Part shown: positions 1 to 10,174 of the stretch, in pieces
Position numbering within the stretch: position 1 is the stretch's first letter
Layout: every line of letters starts with the position of its first letter
NCBI RefSeq assembly: GCF_003573545.1
Contig: NZ_QWET01000004.1
Coordinates: 248,001 to 312,000 of the forward strand
From: Mariniphaga sediminis
GTDB taxonomy: Bacteria; Bacteroidota; Bacteroidia; Bacteroidales; Prolixibacteraceae
DNA length: 64,000 nucleotides
Direction of reading: 5' to 3'
Made by a program: the position numbers and the translations under genes
Notes under the pieces: model-generated
Database searches by the model: none
The model's input: the letters and a program-made list of their open reading frames with translations, nothing else
What the model was told of the DNA's origin: nothing

Positions 1-1183
1 GCAACCGGCCCACCACCATGATATCTTCAGCACTCACGCCAATGAGCCACATAACAGGGGCAAAGGTATATCCCAGAATAAACTGTAACGAAAGCTGGTC
101 ATAACGCCCGTTTGTTCCCTGCCTAATAAAATCGTTTAAAGTGGTCCATTCCCCTATCTTTCCCACGGCAAAATTAAACATGGCAATGAATGCAAGAAAC
201 ACCAGCAGCATGGCCCCAACATTCACAGCCAGCTTTATACCGTCGCCGGTACCATTAGTAATGGCATCCAGCATATTACTGCCAATCTTACTACGGCTCA
301 CCTTAATTTGTTTGTTAATGGCTTCGGTGGGTGGCACCAACATTTTGGAAAAAACAATAGCAGCCGGCGCTGCCATAACGGATGCAGCCAGCAGGTGTTT
401 GGCAAATTCCAGCCGCAATTGCGGATCATTTCCACCCAACAGCGCAATATATGCAGCAAGTACACCGCCCGCCAAGGTGGCCATTCCCCCCGTCATTACC
501 AGCAAAATTTCCGACTTGCTCATCTTTTCCAGATAAGCTTTTATCATTAGGGGAGATTCGGTTTGACCCAAAAAAATATTTCCTGCAACCGAAAGCGCTT
601 CGGCTCCCGAAATTTTTAACGCACGCGTAAAAACCCAGGCCAACGCCCAAACAATTTTTTGAATAATTCCCCAGTAAAACAGCAGGCTGGTGAGCGCAGA
701 AAAAAAGATAATTGTCGGCAATACCTGGAAAAGAAAAATAAACCCATAGGTATTTTCATCCATTAAACCACCCAACAGAAACTCACTTCCCTCCTTTGTA
801 AAATCAAGTATTTTGACAAAAATATATCCTAAAACCTCAAAAACTGTTCGGATAAACGGAACATAAAGCACCCCAATGGCCAACAATATCTGTACAGTCA
901 ATCCTGCAATAACAGTGCGCCATGGAATGTTTTTTCTACTGGAACTTGACAAGAAGCCAATCAAAACAAGCACACCCATTCCCAATATTCCCCGCAACAG
1001 GGTAACAAAAGAGAAACCTTTTTCATGTTCTTTCGACAATAAAAGAATGGATTTATCCGCAGTACTTTTCCTTGCATCAAGTTGTTCATTGGGAGACTGA
1101 ACAAAAGCAGTTGTTTGGGCGACAACCGGTTGAAAAAAGAAAATGCCGGTGCAAACAATCACTAAGGCAAGGATCTTTTTCAT
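1..1183 (-). CDS. NupC/CNT-family nucleoside transporter (3' end outside window)
   Basis: The minus-strand frame starts at ATG 1183 and is still open at base 1, so about 394 N-terminal residues are visible and the C-terminus is missing. It encodes a concentrative nucleoside transporter, an inner-membrane protein importing nucleosides with a cation. A signal-peptide-like start (MKKILALVIVCTGIFFF) is followed by a short soluble stretch and then many hydrophobic segments. Family-typical pieces are visible, such as FLGQTESPLMIKAYL and LTGGMATLAGGVLAAYIALLG-like sequence in the substrate-binding core. It lies 9 bases after the bifunctional nuclease gene and is probably cotranscribed with it. The leading signal segment is common in Bacteroidota members as I recall them. 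Nucleoside substrate is a family inference. Confidence 0.88.
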   Translation of the reverse strand, partial: MKKILALVIVCTGIFFFQPVVAQTTAFVQSPNEQLDARKSTADKSILLLSKEHEKGFSFVTLLRGILGMGVLVLIGFLSSSSRKNIPWRTVIAGLTVQILLAIGVLYVPFIRTVFEVLGYIFVKILDFTKEGSEFLLGGLMDENTYGFIFLFQVLPTIIFFSALTSLLFYWGIIQKIVWALAWVFTRALKISGAEALSVAGNIFLGQTESPLMIKAYLEKMSKSEILLVMTGGMATLAGGVLAAYIALLGGNDPQLRLEFAKHLLAASVMAAPAAIVFSKMLVPPTEAINKQIKVSRSKIGSNMLDAITNGTGDGIKLAVNVGAMLLVFLAFIAMFNFAVGKIGEWTTLNDFIRQGTNGRYDQLSLQFILGYTFAPVMWLIGVSAEDIMVVGRL

Positions 1184-1192
1184 CCTGCCAGG

Positions 1193-1786
1193 TTAATTCT
1201 TCTTTCGGTTATTGATTTCATCCCGCAGGACAGATGCCTTTTCATAATCTTCGTTTTGAACCGCTTCACTGAGCATCTCTTCCAGTTCCTGCAAAGTATA
1301 ACGCGAAAAGGGTGACGAACCGGGCGGTTCTGATTTTTCGGAAACATTTGCAGTCCCGGGTTGCTTTCCCTCATCCGCTTCAAGCACAATACCTGCTTTC
1401 GACAAAATTTCTTCTGTTGTGTAAATAGGACAACGAAACCGCAGGGCCAGTGCCACTGCATCGGAAGTACGTGAGTCGATTTTTACTTCCCTGCCATCCA
1501 TCTCGCAAAATAATTCAGAATAAAATATTCCCTCTTCGAGTTTATGAATTACCACTTCAAGCAATACAATATTAAAAGCCAACGCAAGGTTTTTGATCAA
1601 ATCGTGTGTCAGCGGGCGGGGAGGTTTTAGCCCTTCAAGCTGAATGGCAATGGCCTGTGCTTCAACTGGCCCGATAATTATCGGAATCCTACGATCCCCA
1701 TTTTCTTCCGACAAAACCAATGCGTAAGCCCCTGACTGTGTCTGGCTTACAGATAGCCCCAAAATATTCAGTCTTATTTTTTGCAT
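1193..1786 (-). CDS. Bifunctional nuclease (BFN/DUF151) with C-terminal UVR motif
   Basis: This 197-residue cytoplasmic protein has a BFN (DUF151) domain over about residues 1-135, with typical segments RRIPIIIGPVEAQAIA and DSRTSDAVALALRF. A charged linker follows, then a UvrB/UvrC-type motif near the C-terminus (LQELEEMLSEAVQNEDYEKA), thought to mediate protein contacts. BFN proteins have been described as nucleases linked to stress responses, but the role in Bacteroidota is unsettled. It starts at ATG 1786 and probably forms a two-gene unit with the downstream nucleoside transporter, which might link nucleic-acid turnover with nucleoside uptake (inference). A -7-like element for the minus strand, CAAATATA, lies at 1884-1891. 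Confidence 0.88.
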   Translation of the reverse strand: MQKIRLNILGLSVSQTQSGAYALVLSEENGDRRIPIIIGPVEAQAIAIQLEGLKPPRPLTHDLIKNLALAFNIVLLEVVIHKLEEGIFYSELFCEMDGREVKIDSRTSDAVALALRFRCPIYTTEEILSKAGIVLEADEGKQPGTANVSEKSEPPGSSPFSRYTLQELEEMLSEAVQNEDYEKASVLRDEINNRKKN

Positions 1787-2106
1787 TCTCTTCCCAATCT
1801 GCTTTTAGTGTGAACCCAGCCCGGTTTTACGGAATGGATTTCAGATATATCGTGTGTAACAAAACTATTCAATAAGATAAAAACAAATATAACAATCATT
1901 TTTGGTTTAGCTCAGAATTGTTGGTTTGTTTTCGAACTACTAAAAAGTGTATTTATTGACTATATTTTTGAAAAATAGTTCTTTCAGTATTTGCCAATGT
2001 GCTAAAAATAACTACTTTTGCAGTCCGAAATTTTGAACCGTTCAGGCCCGATAAGAGGAAAACAAATGAATTCCCGCCTGCCGGTATTACATTAAAAGTT
2101 GAAATT
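1787..2106. other. Divergent intergenic region with promoters
   Basis: This AT-rich gap separates the minus-strand nuclease gene from the plus-strand rplU gene. It carries the rplU promoter (1990-2020) and candidate minus-strand -7 elements at 1860-1867 and 1884-1891. The predicted rplU leader (about 2027-2106) contains only a weak 5-bp CAGGC/GCCTG pairing. No gene or strong RNA structure is visible. Confidence 0.6.
1990..2020 (+). promoter_or_regulatory. Bacteroidota-type promoter for rplU-rpmA
   Basis: TTTG at 1990-1993 and TACTTTTG at 2013-2020 are separated by 19 bases. This matches the Bacteroidota sigma-ABfr consensus (TTTG, about 19 bases, TAnnTTTG) exactly. It predicts a leader of about 80 bases before rplU. 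Confidence 0.75.
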
Positions 2107-2418
2107 ATGTACGCGATTGTAGAAATTGCAGGGCAACAGTTTAGAGTAGAAGCAGACAAAAAACTGTTTGTTCATCAGCTTGAGGCCAATGAAGGCGACT
2201 CAGTTGATTTTGACAAGGTTTTACTTGTTGACAACGACGGCAAAGTGGCCGTTGGTACTCCCACCGTTAAAGGTGCAAAAGTAACAGCCAAAGTGCTGGA
2301 ACACGTTAAAGGCGACAAAGTGCTGGTGTTTAAAAAGAAACGCAGAAAAGGTTATAAAAAACTGAATGGACATCGCCAGCAGTTCACACAGATTCAAATT
2401 GAAAACATTGTTGGATAA
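2107..2418 (+). CDS. rplU: 50S ribosomal protein L21
   Basis: L21 of the large ribosomal subunit, 103 residues, the family's normal length. It begins [18 protein letters not shown] and contains the basic stretch [18 protein letters not shown] that contacts 23S rRNA. The frame could be extended upstream to about 1999, but the extra residues are not L21-like and overlap the promoter, so ATG 2107 is the start. It precedes rpmA by 15 bases in the conserved rplU-rpmA operon. It lacks the C-terminal helix-hairpin-helix tail that I recall on some Bacteroidota L21 proteins; here such a tail is on L27 instead. Confidence 0.96.
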   Translation: MYAIVEIAGQQFRVEADKKLFVHQLEANEGDSVDFDKVLLVDNDGKVAVGTPTVKGAKVTAKVLEHVKGDKVLVFKKKRRKGYKKLNGHRQQFTQIQIENIVG

Positions 2419-2433
2419 TTAAAATAAATTACC

Positions 2434-3003
2434 ATGGCTCATAAGAAAGGTGTAGGTAGTTCGAAAAACGGACGCGAATCGGAAAGCAAACGACTTGGAG
2501 TAAAAATTTACGGGGGTCAGTATGCAAAAGCTGGTAATATTTTAGTTCGCCAGCGTGGAACACAACATTACCCCGGCGATAATGTGGGAATGGGAAAAGA
2601 TCATACCCTTTTTGCTTTAATCAACGGCACAGTAATGTTCAAAAAGAAAAAGAAAAACCGCTCGTTTGTGTCGGTTGAACCGGTAATTGATTTAGACGTG
2701 GCTGTTGCCGAAGCACCGGCTCAGGCTGTTAAAGAAGTACCGGCAGCAAAGGCAGAACCGGCAAAAGAAGAAAAAGTTGCCGAAACGAAAGAGGAAAAAG
2801 GCGACGCAGATGATCTGAAAAAGCTGGAAGGTGTTGGACCAAAACTGGAAGAAATTCTGAATGAAGCCGGAATTACAACTTACGCAGGGTTGGCAGCTAC
2901 TTCGCTTGAAAAACTGAAAGAAATCCTTGAAGGCGCCGGAAGCCGTTACGCTTCAAAAGACCCGGCTCCATGGATTGAACAGGCAAAAGAACTGGCGAAA
3001 TAA
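2434..3003 (+). CDS. rpmA: 50S ribosomal protein L27 with helix-hairpin-helix C-terminal extension
   Basis: Residues 1 to about 85 are a normal L27 ([20 protein letters not shown], ending near GRSFVSVEP-like NRSFVSVEP). L27 sits at the peptidyl-transferase centre. The protein is 189 residues, about 100 longer than usual. The extra part is an Ala/Glu/Lys-rich linker (about 86-125) and a compact domain (126-189, DNA 2809-3003) with [20 protein letters not shown], a helix-hairpin-helix signature. The sequence is a single clean frame with no sign of a lost stop codon. The tail probably binds nucleic acid or protein, but its role is unknown. It is followed by a strong terminator. Confidence 0.95.
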   Translation: MAHKKGVGSSKNGRESESKRLGVKIYGGQYAKAGNILVRQRGTQHYPGDNVGMGKDHTLFALINGTVMFKKKKKNRSFVSVEPVIDLDVAVAEAPAQAVKEVPAAKAEPAKEEKVAETKEEKGDADDLKKLEGVGPKLEEILNEAGITTYAGLAATSLEKLKEILEGAGSRYASKDPAPWIEQAKELAK

Positions 3004-3038
3004 AAATCACCGGATTTTTATTCACCATAAAAGATAGT

Positions 3039-3073
3039 AAAACTCTTGCCGGATAAGGCAGGAGTTTTTTTAT
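3039..3073 (+). terminator. Rho-independent terminator after rpmA
   Basis: AAAACTCTTGCC and GGCAGGAGTTTT pair as a 12-bp stem with one G-T wobble around the loop GGATAA, followed by a run of T. It ends the rplU-rpmA operon. Confidence 0.85.
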
Positions 3074-3277
3074 GATCTTTTATGAAAAAAGTAATATTTC
3101 TCATAAAAATAGAAACGCTTCATTTATCTACCTGATAAAAAATAGCAGTTGAATCGAAAAGAAAGATTTATTCTGGCACAGGTTAACCTTTTTAACCCAG
3201 AATTTAATTCCCTTTTATGATTGTACTGTTGTGCCGTTACATTTATTAAATTTGCACCTTCATTTAAAGGCAAAAAC

Positions 3278-4564
3278 ATGCTCAACCTGAAATTCATTCA
3301 AGACAACCCGGAATTAGTTGTTGAAAAGCTGAAAAGAAGAAATTTTGATGCGGAAAAAGTTGTTGAAAGTATAACAGAGCTGTACCGTAAAAAAAACAAA
3401 TTACAGGGACAGGCCGATCAGGCCAAATCTGAAATGAACCGCATTTCGAAAGAAATAGGAATATTATTTCGCGAGGGTAAAAAAGAAGAAGCGAATGCGG
3501 CAAAGGAACGCACTTCGGAATTAAAAGATAATATTAAACAGTTTGATCAGCAATTTACGGAGATTGAACGGATGGTGACCGATCTGCTGGTGCAACTGCC
3601 CAACCTGCCACACGACTCAGTTCCTTTGGGAAAAGGAGAAGAAGATAACGAAGTGGTTACTTCGGCTGGTGAAATTCCACAACTAACAGAAAATGCACTT
3701 CCTCACTGGGAATTGGCACAAAAATACAATCTGATCGATTTTGAATTGGGTGTAAAAATTACCGGTGCCGGGTTTCCTGTTTACCGCGGGAAAGGCGCTC
3801 AACTGCAGCGTGCACTTATCAATTTTTTCCTGAACGAAAACCGAAATGCCGGTTACGAAGAGATTCAGCCGCCGCTGGTAGTAAATGAAGATTCAGGATT
3901 TGGTACAGGACAGTTGCCTGACAAGGAAGGACAAATGTACCATGTTACAGCAGACAACCTTTACCTGATTCCTACTGCCGAAGTACCGGTGACAAACATT
4001 TACCGCGATGTCATTCTGGATGCCAAAGACCTTCCATTAAAAAATACGGCATACAGCTCCTGCTTTCGCCGTGAAGCAGGCTCCTACGGGAAAGACGTAC
4101 GTGGCCTGAACCGGCTGCACCAATTCGATAAAGTAGAAATTGTGCAGGTTGCACACCCCGAAAAGTCTTACGATATACTGAATGAAATGGTAAACCATGT
4201 AGCCGGACTGCTCAAAAAAATGGAACTGCCATACCGTATTGTTCGGCTGTGCGGCGGCGATTTGGGTTTTACCTCTTCGCTCACCTACGATTTTGAAGTT
4301 TGGTCAGCTGCCCAGCAAAAGTGGCTGGAAGTAAGTTCGGTATCCAACTTCGAATCTTTCCAGGCTAACCGGTTAAAACTTCGTTTCCGGGACGAGGGTT
4401 CCAAAAAACCGCAGCCGGCACATACACTCAATGGCAGTGCCCTGGCATTGCCACGTATTGTAGCAGCATTGCTCGAAAACAATCAAACGGACGAAGGAAT
4501 AAAAATCCCAAAAGTGTTGGTGCCTTACACGGGTTTTGACCTTATTGATTCCGTATCGAAATAA
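3278..4564 (+). CDS. serS: Seryl-tRNA synthetase
   Basis: Class II aminoacyl-tRNA synthetase charging tRNA-Ser, 428 residues from ATG 3278 (MLNLKFIQDNPELVVEKL). An upstream in-frame extension to 3221 is not conserved-looking. The N-terminal long coiled-coil arm that contacts the tRNA variable arm spans about residues 10-110. The catalytic core shows motif 2 (SSCFRREAGSYGKDVRGLNR) and motif 3 (NGSALALPRIVAALLENNQ). A -7-like TAAATTTG lies at 3247-3254. The gene converges on the CPBP protease gene with only 2 bases between the stops. Confidence 0.97.
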   Translation: MLNLKFIQDNPELVVEKLKRRNFDAEKVVESITELYRKKNKLQGQADQAKSEMNRISKEIGILFREGKKEEANAAKERTSELKDNIKQFDQQFTEIERMVTDLLVQLPNLPHDSVPLGKGEEDNEVVTSAGEIPQLTENALPHWELAQKYNLIDFELGVKITGAGFPVYRGKGAQLQRALINFFLNENRNAGYEEIQPPLVVNEDSGFGTGQLPDKEGQMYHVTADNLYLIPTAEVPVTNIYRDVILDAKDLPLKNTAYSSCFRREAGSYGKDVRGLNRLHQFDKVEIVQVAHPEKSYDILNEMVNHVAGLLKKMELPYRIVRLCGGDLGFTSSLTYDFEVWSAAQQKWLEVSSVSNFESFQANRLKLRFRDEGSKKPQPAHTLNGSALALPRIVAALLENNQTDEGIKIPKVLVPYTGFDLIDSVSK

Positions 4565-4566
4565 TC

Positions 4567-5499
4567 TTATTTAAGTGAAAGGGAGTATTTATTGTTCTCC
4601 CTTTTTATTATCCATATAAAAAATACGGTCAATGCCAGACTGAGTAACACTGCATAATAACTTCCGGCAGTAGTCCCGATTTCTTCTACCTGCGGGTCAA
4701 GAATGTTTTTGTCTATTAAATACATGGAAACCACGGCAAACCCGTTATTGAAAAAATGGGCGATAACAGGCAGCCAGATGGAGCCGCTCCACACAAGTAA
4801 ATAGCCAAAAAGAACCCCCAGCAACAGGCGGGGTACAAAGCCGTAAAACTGAATATGCAAGGCGCTGAATAAAATAGCTGAAACCCAGATTCCCCAGTGA
4901 AAACTTTTGGTCCAGTTAGTAAAAATACGCTGAATAACCCCCCGAAAAAGCAACTCCTCCCCAATAGCCGGTAAAAAGGCAATCATAAAAAGGTTAAACA
5001 ACAAACCACCCGTTGTTTCCACTTTCAAAAATGCTTCTGTAAGTTCAGCTGCATTTTCCTCGGCATTTTTCATCCATTGTTCCACTCCGGAAAGCCATTC
5101 CGGGAAGTACATCTGACTATTCCACTCACCAATAAAATTAATTGCGGGAAGAATAATAACAATCAAAACCGCTACCAGAAAAATGGAAAGGGTTGTAACC
5201 TTTTTGTCCATAAAAAGGTATTGGGCCATTTTTCCATGAAAAAGCCGGGCAAGCACAAAAGGAGGAACTATAAACAACCCAATGGATTGTACTACCTGAA
5301 AGTATTTTAATATGCGGATGTTTTCCGGATTATCGAAATTCCCCGCAGAGGGAATACTCAAAACAGAGTCTATCCCAAACAGCGGGATAACAACAATGGT
5401 GGAAACCAGCAGGAACGCCAGAAAACTCACCAGGATAACAAAGGCAGAAAACATCAGTTGCGGGAACGGTTTCATTTCCCTGAAGGCTGAAGAAACCAT
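4567..5499 (-). CDS. CPBP-family intramembrane glutamic endopeptidase
   Basis: This 310-residue polytopic membrane protein belongs to the CPBP (CAAX protease and bacteriocin-processing, ABI) family. The hallmark EELLFRG motif follows AFLPAIG, and later His/Asn motifs are seen in SALHIQFYGF and VIAHFFNNGF, which build the intramembrane active site. About seven or eight hydrophobic segments are visible. Substrates of bacterial members are mostly unknown. It starts at ATG 5499, 2 bases after the stop of the DUF1080 gene, so the two are probably cotranscribed. Its last codons carry the terminator of the convergent serS. Confidence 0.9.
   Translation of the reverse strand: MVSSAFREMKPFPQLMFSAFVILVSFLAFLLVSTIVVIPLFGIDSVLSIPSAGNFDNPENIRILKYFQVVQSIGLFIVPPFVLARLFHGKMAQYLFMDKKVTTLSIFLVAVLIVIILPAINFIGEWNSQMYFPEWLSGVEQWMKNAEENAAELTEAFLKVETTGGLLFNLFMIAFLPAIGEELLFRGVIQRIFTNWTKSFHWGIWVSAILFSALHIQFYGFVPRLLLGVLFGYLLVWSGSIWLPVIAHFFNNGFAVVSMYLIDKNILDPQVEEIGTTAGSYYAVLLSLALTVFFIWIIKRENNKYSLSLK
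4578..4607 (+). terminator. Terminator of serS, embedded in the 3' end of the convergent gene
   Basis: AAAGGGAG (4578-4585) and CTCCCTTT (4597-4604) form an 8-bp stem followed by a short T run. It lies 13 bases after the serS stop but inside the last codons of the opposite-strand CPBP gene, so the same bases encode that protein's C-terminus. Confidence 0.65.
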
Positions 5500-5501
5500 T
5501 C

Positions 5502-6212
5502 TTAAAGTTCCCTGATTTTAATATTCCTAAACATCGTTAATCCGCCATGGTCCTGCAACCCAATATGCCCTTTCTTTGCCATGCCGTAATGCTCCCTCTC
5601 TTTCCACTTACTATTTTCTTTCAGCTCGTACCACTCATCGCTCCAAAGTTCGTACTCCACTACTTTCTTTCCGTTCAGCCAGTGTTCTACATGTGGGCCT
5701 TTCACAATCAGCCGGGTCTTATTCCATTCGTCAATTGGAACCACTTCAGCCTCTTGCGGTGCGTGCATGTCGTAGTTTGCTCCGGAATACTGGCTGTCTT
5801 TTAACTCAGTGGGCCATCCTTTGTCATCAATAAGCTGGTACTCCGGACCTGATTCGTAAATGGCATTTACAATCCCTTCCTGTACATGAAAGAAAATCCC
5901 GGAGTTACTTTCCGGAGAAACCTTCCACTCCATGTACAACTCAAAATCCTGAAATTCTTTTTTGGAGATGATGTCTCCGCCGTGATCGGAGCCAACACCG
6001 GAGTTATTCAAAACTCCGTCCACAATTTCCCAGCCGGTTACTTTTCCACCATTAAACGTTTTCCAGTTTTCAAGCGATTTCCCGTCGAAAAGCAACTCCC
6101 AACCTTCTTCAACTTCCTTTTTTGTAAGGGTATTAATTGCGGTGTCTTTAGGTGCACAACCTGCCATTCCATAAGAAAAAGCAATCAGAATGAGATAAAC
6201 TAAATATTTCAT
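5502..6212 (-). CDS. DUF1080 (3-keto-disaccharide hydrolase-type) lipoprotein
   Basis: A 236-residue lipoprotein with the signal MKYLVYLILIAFSYGMAGC, lipid-anchored at Cys19. The rest is a DUF1080 domain, a concanavalin-like beta-jelly-roll with typical WELLFDGKSLENWKTF, SNSGIFFHV and GHIGLQDHGG. DUF1080 proteins have been linked to cleavage of 3-keto-glycosides in Bacteroidota together with Gfo/Idh oxidoreductases and TIM-barrel isomerases, both of which occur 9 kb away in this window. The longest frame begins at a TTG (6236), but ATG 6212 directly starts the signal peptide and is preferred. Substrate is unknown. Confidence 0.88.
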   Translation of the reverse strand: MKYLVYLILIAFSYGMAGCAPKDTAINTLTKKEVEEGWELLFDGKSLENWKTFNGGKVTGWEIVDGVLNNSGVGSDHGGDIISKKEFQDFELYMEWKVSPESNSGIFFHVQEGIVNAIYESGPEYQLIDDKGWPTELKDSQYSGANYDMHAPQEAEVVPIDEWNKTRLIVKGPHVEHWLNGKKVVEYELWSDEWYELKENSKWKEREHYGMAKKGHIGLQDHGGLTMFRNIKIREL

Positions 6213-6423
6213 GTTTTTATACGTGTTAATTTTCAATAGAAAACTATGCCTGCCCGGCTTGCTCAGTCAGACAGGGAACTCGCCATTATAAAAATCCTAC
6301 TGTGTGTAAAATTTATTCCCATAGCTCGTTTCGTAAAATTCTTTTTGGTTAAAAATACCGGCTAAAATTAAAGATTTGTCGGCACTTTTTAAAGCATTGG
6401 GTTAAAAATCGAGTTCGAAATAA

Positions 6424-6460
6424 ATGTAAAAAGCCAAAGTCTGGCTTTGGCTTTTTACAT
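6424..6460 (-). terminator. Terminator after metH
   Basis: ATGTAAAAAGCCAAAG (6424-6439) and CTTTGGCTTTTTACAT (6445-6460) form a perfect 16-bp stem with a 5-base loop, with T-rich sequence on the minus strand. It lies 46 bases downstream of the metH stop, and the palindrome would also act on the plus strand. Confidence 0.88.
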
Positions 6461-6505
6461 ATTCCGGATTTCCATCCCTTTTATCCAACATTATTGTTCA
6501 TTCCT

Positions 6506-9500
6506 TTACTTGTAATTCAGATTGGTGGGCAGAAATTTTTCGATAAACTCTACGGGTTTTCCTTTGCGGCGTGCATAATCGGCAACCTGGTCGCGCCCCA
6601 CTTTTTCGAGACTGAAATAGCGCGACTCCGGATGGGCAAAATACTGTCCTGACACCGAAGCATTGGGATACATGGCAAAATGCTCTGTAAGCTCTATCCC
6701 CACTTCTTCTGCCTTCAGTAAATTAAAAAGGGTTTCCTTTTCCGAATGCTCGGGACAAGCGGGGTAACCCAATGCAGGGCGGATTCCCTGGTATTTTATG
6801 CGCTGAAGTTCCTCCTGTGTGAGGTCTTCATCCGGGGCATACCCCCAAAAATCTATCCTGACTTTTTCATGAAGTAATTCAGCAAATGCCTCACTCAACC
6901 GGTCGGCCAGCGCCTCCAGCATAATTGCCTTATAGTCATTATGGTCTTTCCTGTACATCTCCTTCCAAGGCTCAATACCCACTCCGGCAGTGGTGGCAAA
7001 ACCACCGCAATAATCCGCTTTACCAGACTCCAGCGGCGCCACAAAATCGGAAAGGCACAAATTAGACGCCCCGTCCTTTTTCTTTTCCTGCTGCCGGAAA
7101 TGATAAAACCTTCCTATTTCTTTATTTCGCAGTTCATTCTCATAAAGGACAATATCATCGCCATCGGCATTGGCTGGCCAAAGACCAAACACGGCATTGG
7201 CCTGCAACATTTTCTTTTCAATAATCTCATCGAGAAATTCATTGGCTTCGGCAAAAAGTTTTCGCGCCGCTTCACCTTGTTTTTCGTCGTCGAGAATCTG
7301 CGGATAGTGCCCTTTCAGACCCCAGGCCAGGAAAAAGAAGGTCCAGTCGATGTACTCCCTCAACTCTTCCAGCGGATAATCAATAAGTTGTTGCACCCCT
7401 TTCACGTGAGGCCTGTAAAGCGGACTGTCATCCCAGTCTATCCGGAGTTTATTCCGGCGTGCCTGCTCCAACGTCAGGTACTCTTTCGGTTTGCGCTGCC
7501 CCTGGAACTTACGCACCTCTTCATAATCCTCTTTTACAGACTGAATGTATTTTTCATTTTTGGCGATAAGGTTCGAAACCACATTCACGGCCAGCGATGC
7601 ATCTTTCACATGAATCACCGGGTGCGAATATTCGGGTTCGATTTTTACTGCCGTATGAATCTTCGAGGTGGTGGCGCCTCCAATCAGCAATGGGATATCC
7701 ATTTTACGCCTTTCCATCTCTTTGGCAATGTCCACCATAATTTCAAGCGAGGGGGTTATCAATCCACTCAGTCCTACAATATCGACCTGCTCCTTCAGAG
7801 CGGTATCCAGAATTTTTTCTGTAGGAACCATTACCCCGAGATCGATAATTTCGTAGTTATTGCACGCCAGTACAACCCCCACAATATTTTTACCTATATC
7901 GTGCACATCCCCTTTCACGGTAGCCATCAACACTCTTTTTTGTTTGCTGACGTCTTTCATTCTGGCTTTATCGGCCTCGATGTATGGCAACAGGTAGGCC
8001 ACTGCTTTTTTCATTACGCGGGCTGATTTTATTACCTGCGGCAAAAACATTTTTCCCGAGCCAAACAAATCACCCACCACGTTCATCCCGTCCATCAGCG
8101 GGCCTTCAATAATATTCAGCGCCGGCTGATATTTTTCAAGCGCTTCAGCCATGTCTTCATCCACAAAATCAGGAATTCCTTTTACCAGGGCATGTTCCAG
8201 CCGTTTTTCCAGAGAAAGGTTCCGCCATTCATCTTTTTTCTCTTCTTTTTTGCCCTCCTCTTTAACCTCCTCAGCAAATTCCAGCAACCTTTCAGTGGCA
8301 TCGGGCCGGCGGTTCATCACCAAATCCTCTGTCCTTTTCAAAAGTTCTTCGGGTATTTCATCGTAAATCTGTAACATCCCGGGATTTACGATACCCATAT
8401 CAAGTCCGGCGCGGATGGCATGAAACAGGAACACCGAATGAATGGCTTCGCGCACCACATTATTTCCCCTGAACGAAAACGATACGTTACTTATTCCGCC
8501 ACTGGTTTTGGCATGGGGAAGGTTCTGCTTAATCCATTTTATCGTTTCAATAAAATCCACGGCATAATTACTGTGTTCCTCCATACCGGTACCGATGGTC
8601 AGGATATTGGGATCGAAAATAATGTCCTGCGGAGGAAAGTTTACCTTTTCAGTCAGAATCTTGTAAGCCCTTTCGCAAATTTCAATACGGCGCTGGTAAG
8701 AGTCTGCCTGCCCTGTTTCGTCGAAGGCCATCACCACCGCTGCCGCACCAAAACGTTTAATTGTTCTGGCCTGTTCGATAAATATTTCTTCTCCTTCCTT
8801 TAAACTGATGGAATTTACAATGGCTTTCCCCTGCAGGCATTTCAATCCTGCCTCAATTACTTTCCATTTGGAAGAATCCACCATTACCGGCAGTTTGGCA
8901 ATATCAGGTTCGGCCATCATCAGGTTCAGGAAGGTGACCATCTCTTTTTCAGCATCGAGCATGGCGTCGTCCATGTTCACGTCAATGGTCTGGGCCCCGT
9001 CATCTACCTGATTGCGGGCAATGGACAGCGCCTCTTCATATTTTTTATCGCGAATAAGACGCGCAAACTTACGCGACCCGGATACATTGCACCGTTCGCC
9101 AATATTCATAAAATTGGTTTCCGCAGTAAGGGTAACCGGCTCCAGACCACTCAGCCTGGTGTTGTCATCTTTCGGGTTAAGATGGTGTGGTTTGGCGGTA
9201 GCAGCTATTTGGGCAAACGCACGAATATGATCGGGAGTAGTGCCACAGCATCCTCCAATAATATTTACGAAGCTGTTATCCAGGTAATCTTTAAGGTATC
9301 CCGCCATTATTTCGGGAGTTTCGTCGTAGCCGCCAAACTGGTTAGGCAGGCCGGCGTTCGGGTGTGCACTGACATGAAACGGCGCTTTCTGCGAAAGTTC
9401 TTTCACATACGGACGCAAATCAGTAGCCCCCAGCGAACAATTCAGTCCGACACTCAGCAGATCGATATGCGAAACAGAATTCAGGAAAGCTTCCAGAGTT

Positions 9501-10174
9501 TGTCCGGAAAGCGTACGTCCGCTGGCATCGGTAATGGTCCCAGAAATCATTAAAGGAATTCTAACTCCCCGTTCTTCCAGCGCTTCCTCAACAGCAAAAA
9601 TGGCCGCTTTGGCATTCAGCGTGTCGAAAATGGTTTCGATGAGCAACAAATCAATGCCTCCATCAATAAGGCCTTCTATCTGCTCACGATATGCTGTTTT
9701 TATTTCATCGAATGTAACAGCCCTGTAACCAGGGTCATTTACATCGGGCGACAAGGACAACGTTTTATTGGTTGGCCCCAGCGTCCCGGCCACAAAACGC
9801 GGCTTTTCCGGATTTTGTTCTGTAAACTTTCTGGCGGCTTCGCTGGCTATTTGGGCCGAAGCTTTATTCATCTTATACACCAAATCCTGTAAGTTATAAT
9901 CAGCCTGCGAAATTCGGTTGGCATTGAATGTATTGGTGAGGATAATGTCTGCTCCTGCATCCAGGTATTTATTATGGATTTCGGTAATAACTTCCGGATA
10001 CGTAAGAGACAGCACATCATTATTGCCCTTTTGATCGAATTTTACATCCTTCAGCAGTTGCCCGCGGTAATCTTTTTCTGTTAACTTATATTCCTGCAAA
10101 AGTGACCCCATCGCTCCGTCCATGACCAAAACCCGGGACTGTAGTTCTTTTCGAATATCTTTTTTATTTGTCAT
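6506..10174 (-). CDS. metH: Cobalamin-dependent methionine synthase
   Basis: Full-length MetH, 1222 residues, transferring a methyl group from methyltetrahydrofolate via cobalamin to homocysteine. Domains in order: homocysteine-binding with zinc cysteines (VGLNCSLG, then [10 protein letters not shown] near residue 310); pterin-binding ([14 protein letters not shown] near 350); cobalamin cap (about 650-740); cobalamin-binding with the axial-ligand motif DVHDIGKN near 755; and the AdoMet reactivation domain to the C-terminus ([15 protein letters not shown]). All catalytic motifs are present. It follows the DUF39/NIL-ferredoxin/UPF0280 genes on the same strand (160-base gap), which would supply its substrate homocysteine. 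No cobalamin or SAM riboswitch is recognisable in that gap. Confidence 0.97.
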   Translation of the reverse strand: MTNKKDIRKELQSRVLVMDGAMGSLLQEYKLTEKDYRGQLLKDVKFDQKGNNDVLSLTYPEVITEIHNKYLDAGADIILTNTFNANRISQADYNLQDLVYKMNKASAQIASEAARKFTEQNPEKPRFVAGTLGPTNKTLSLSPDVNDPGYRAVTFDEIKTAYREQIEGLIDGGIDLLLIETIFDTLNAKAAIFAVEEALEERGVRIPLMISGTITDASGRTLSGQTLEAFLNSVSHIDLLSVGLNCSLGATDLRPYVKELSQKAPFHVSAHPNAGLPNQFGGYDETPEIMAGYLKDYLDNSFVNIIGGCCGTTPDHIRAFAQIAATAKPHHLNPKDDNTRLSGLEPVTLTAETNFMNIGERCNVSGSRKFARLIRDKKYEEALSIARNQVDDGAQTIDVNMDDAMLDAEKEMVTFLNLMMAEPDIAKLPVMVDSSKWKVIEAGLKCLQGKAIVNSISLKEGEEIFIEQARTIKRFGAAAVVMAFDETGQADSYQRRIEICERAYKILTEKVNFPPQDIIFDPNILTIGTGMEEHSNYAVDFIETIKWIKQNLPHAKTSGGISNVSFSFRGNNVVREAIHSVFLFHAIRAGLDMGIVNPGMLQIYDEIPEELLKRTEDLVMNRRPDATERLLEFAEEVKEEGKKEEKKDEWRNLSLEKRLEHALVKGIPDFVDEDMAEALEKYQPALNIIEGPLMDGMNVVGDLFGSGKMFLPQVIKSARVMKKAVAYLLPYIEADKARMKDVSKQKRVLMATVKGDVHDIGKNIVGVVLACNNYEIIDLGVMVPTEKILDTALKEQVDIVGLSGLITPSLEIMVDIAKEMERRKMDIPLLIGGATTSKIHTAVKIEPEYSHPVIHVKDASLAVNVVSNLIAKNEKYIQSVKEDYEEVRKFQGQRKPKEYLTLEQARRNKLRIDWDDSPLYRPHVKGVQQLIDYPLEELREYIDWTFFFLAWGLKGHYPQILDDEKQGEAARKLFAEANEFLDEIIEKKMLQANAVFGLWPANADGDDIVLYENELRNKEIGRFYHFRQQEKKKDGASNLCLSDFVAPLESGKADYCGGFATTAGVGIEPWKEMYRKDHNDYKAIMLEALADRLSEAFAELLHEKVRIDFWGYAPDEDLTQEELQRIKYQGIRPALGYPACPEHSEKETLFNLLKAEEVGIELTEHFAMYPNASVSGQYFAHPESRYFSLEKVGRDQVADYARRKGKPVEFIEKFLPTNLNYK

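Noticed and set aside
6941-8026. A 361-codon open frame on the plus strand opposite metH
   Set aside because: It is antisense to the cobalamin and activation domains of a clearly intact metH, has biased composition and no recognisable motif.
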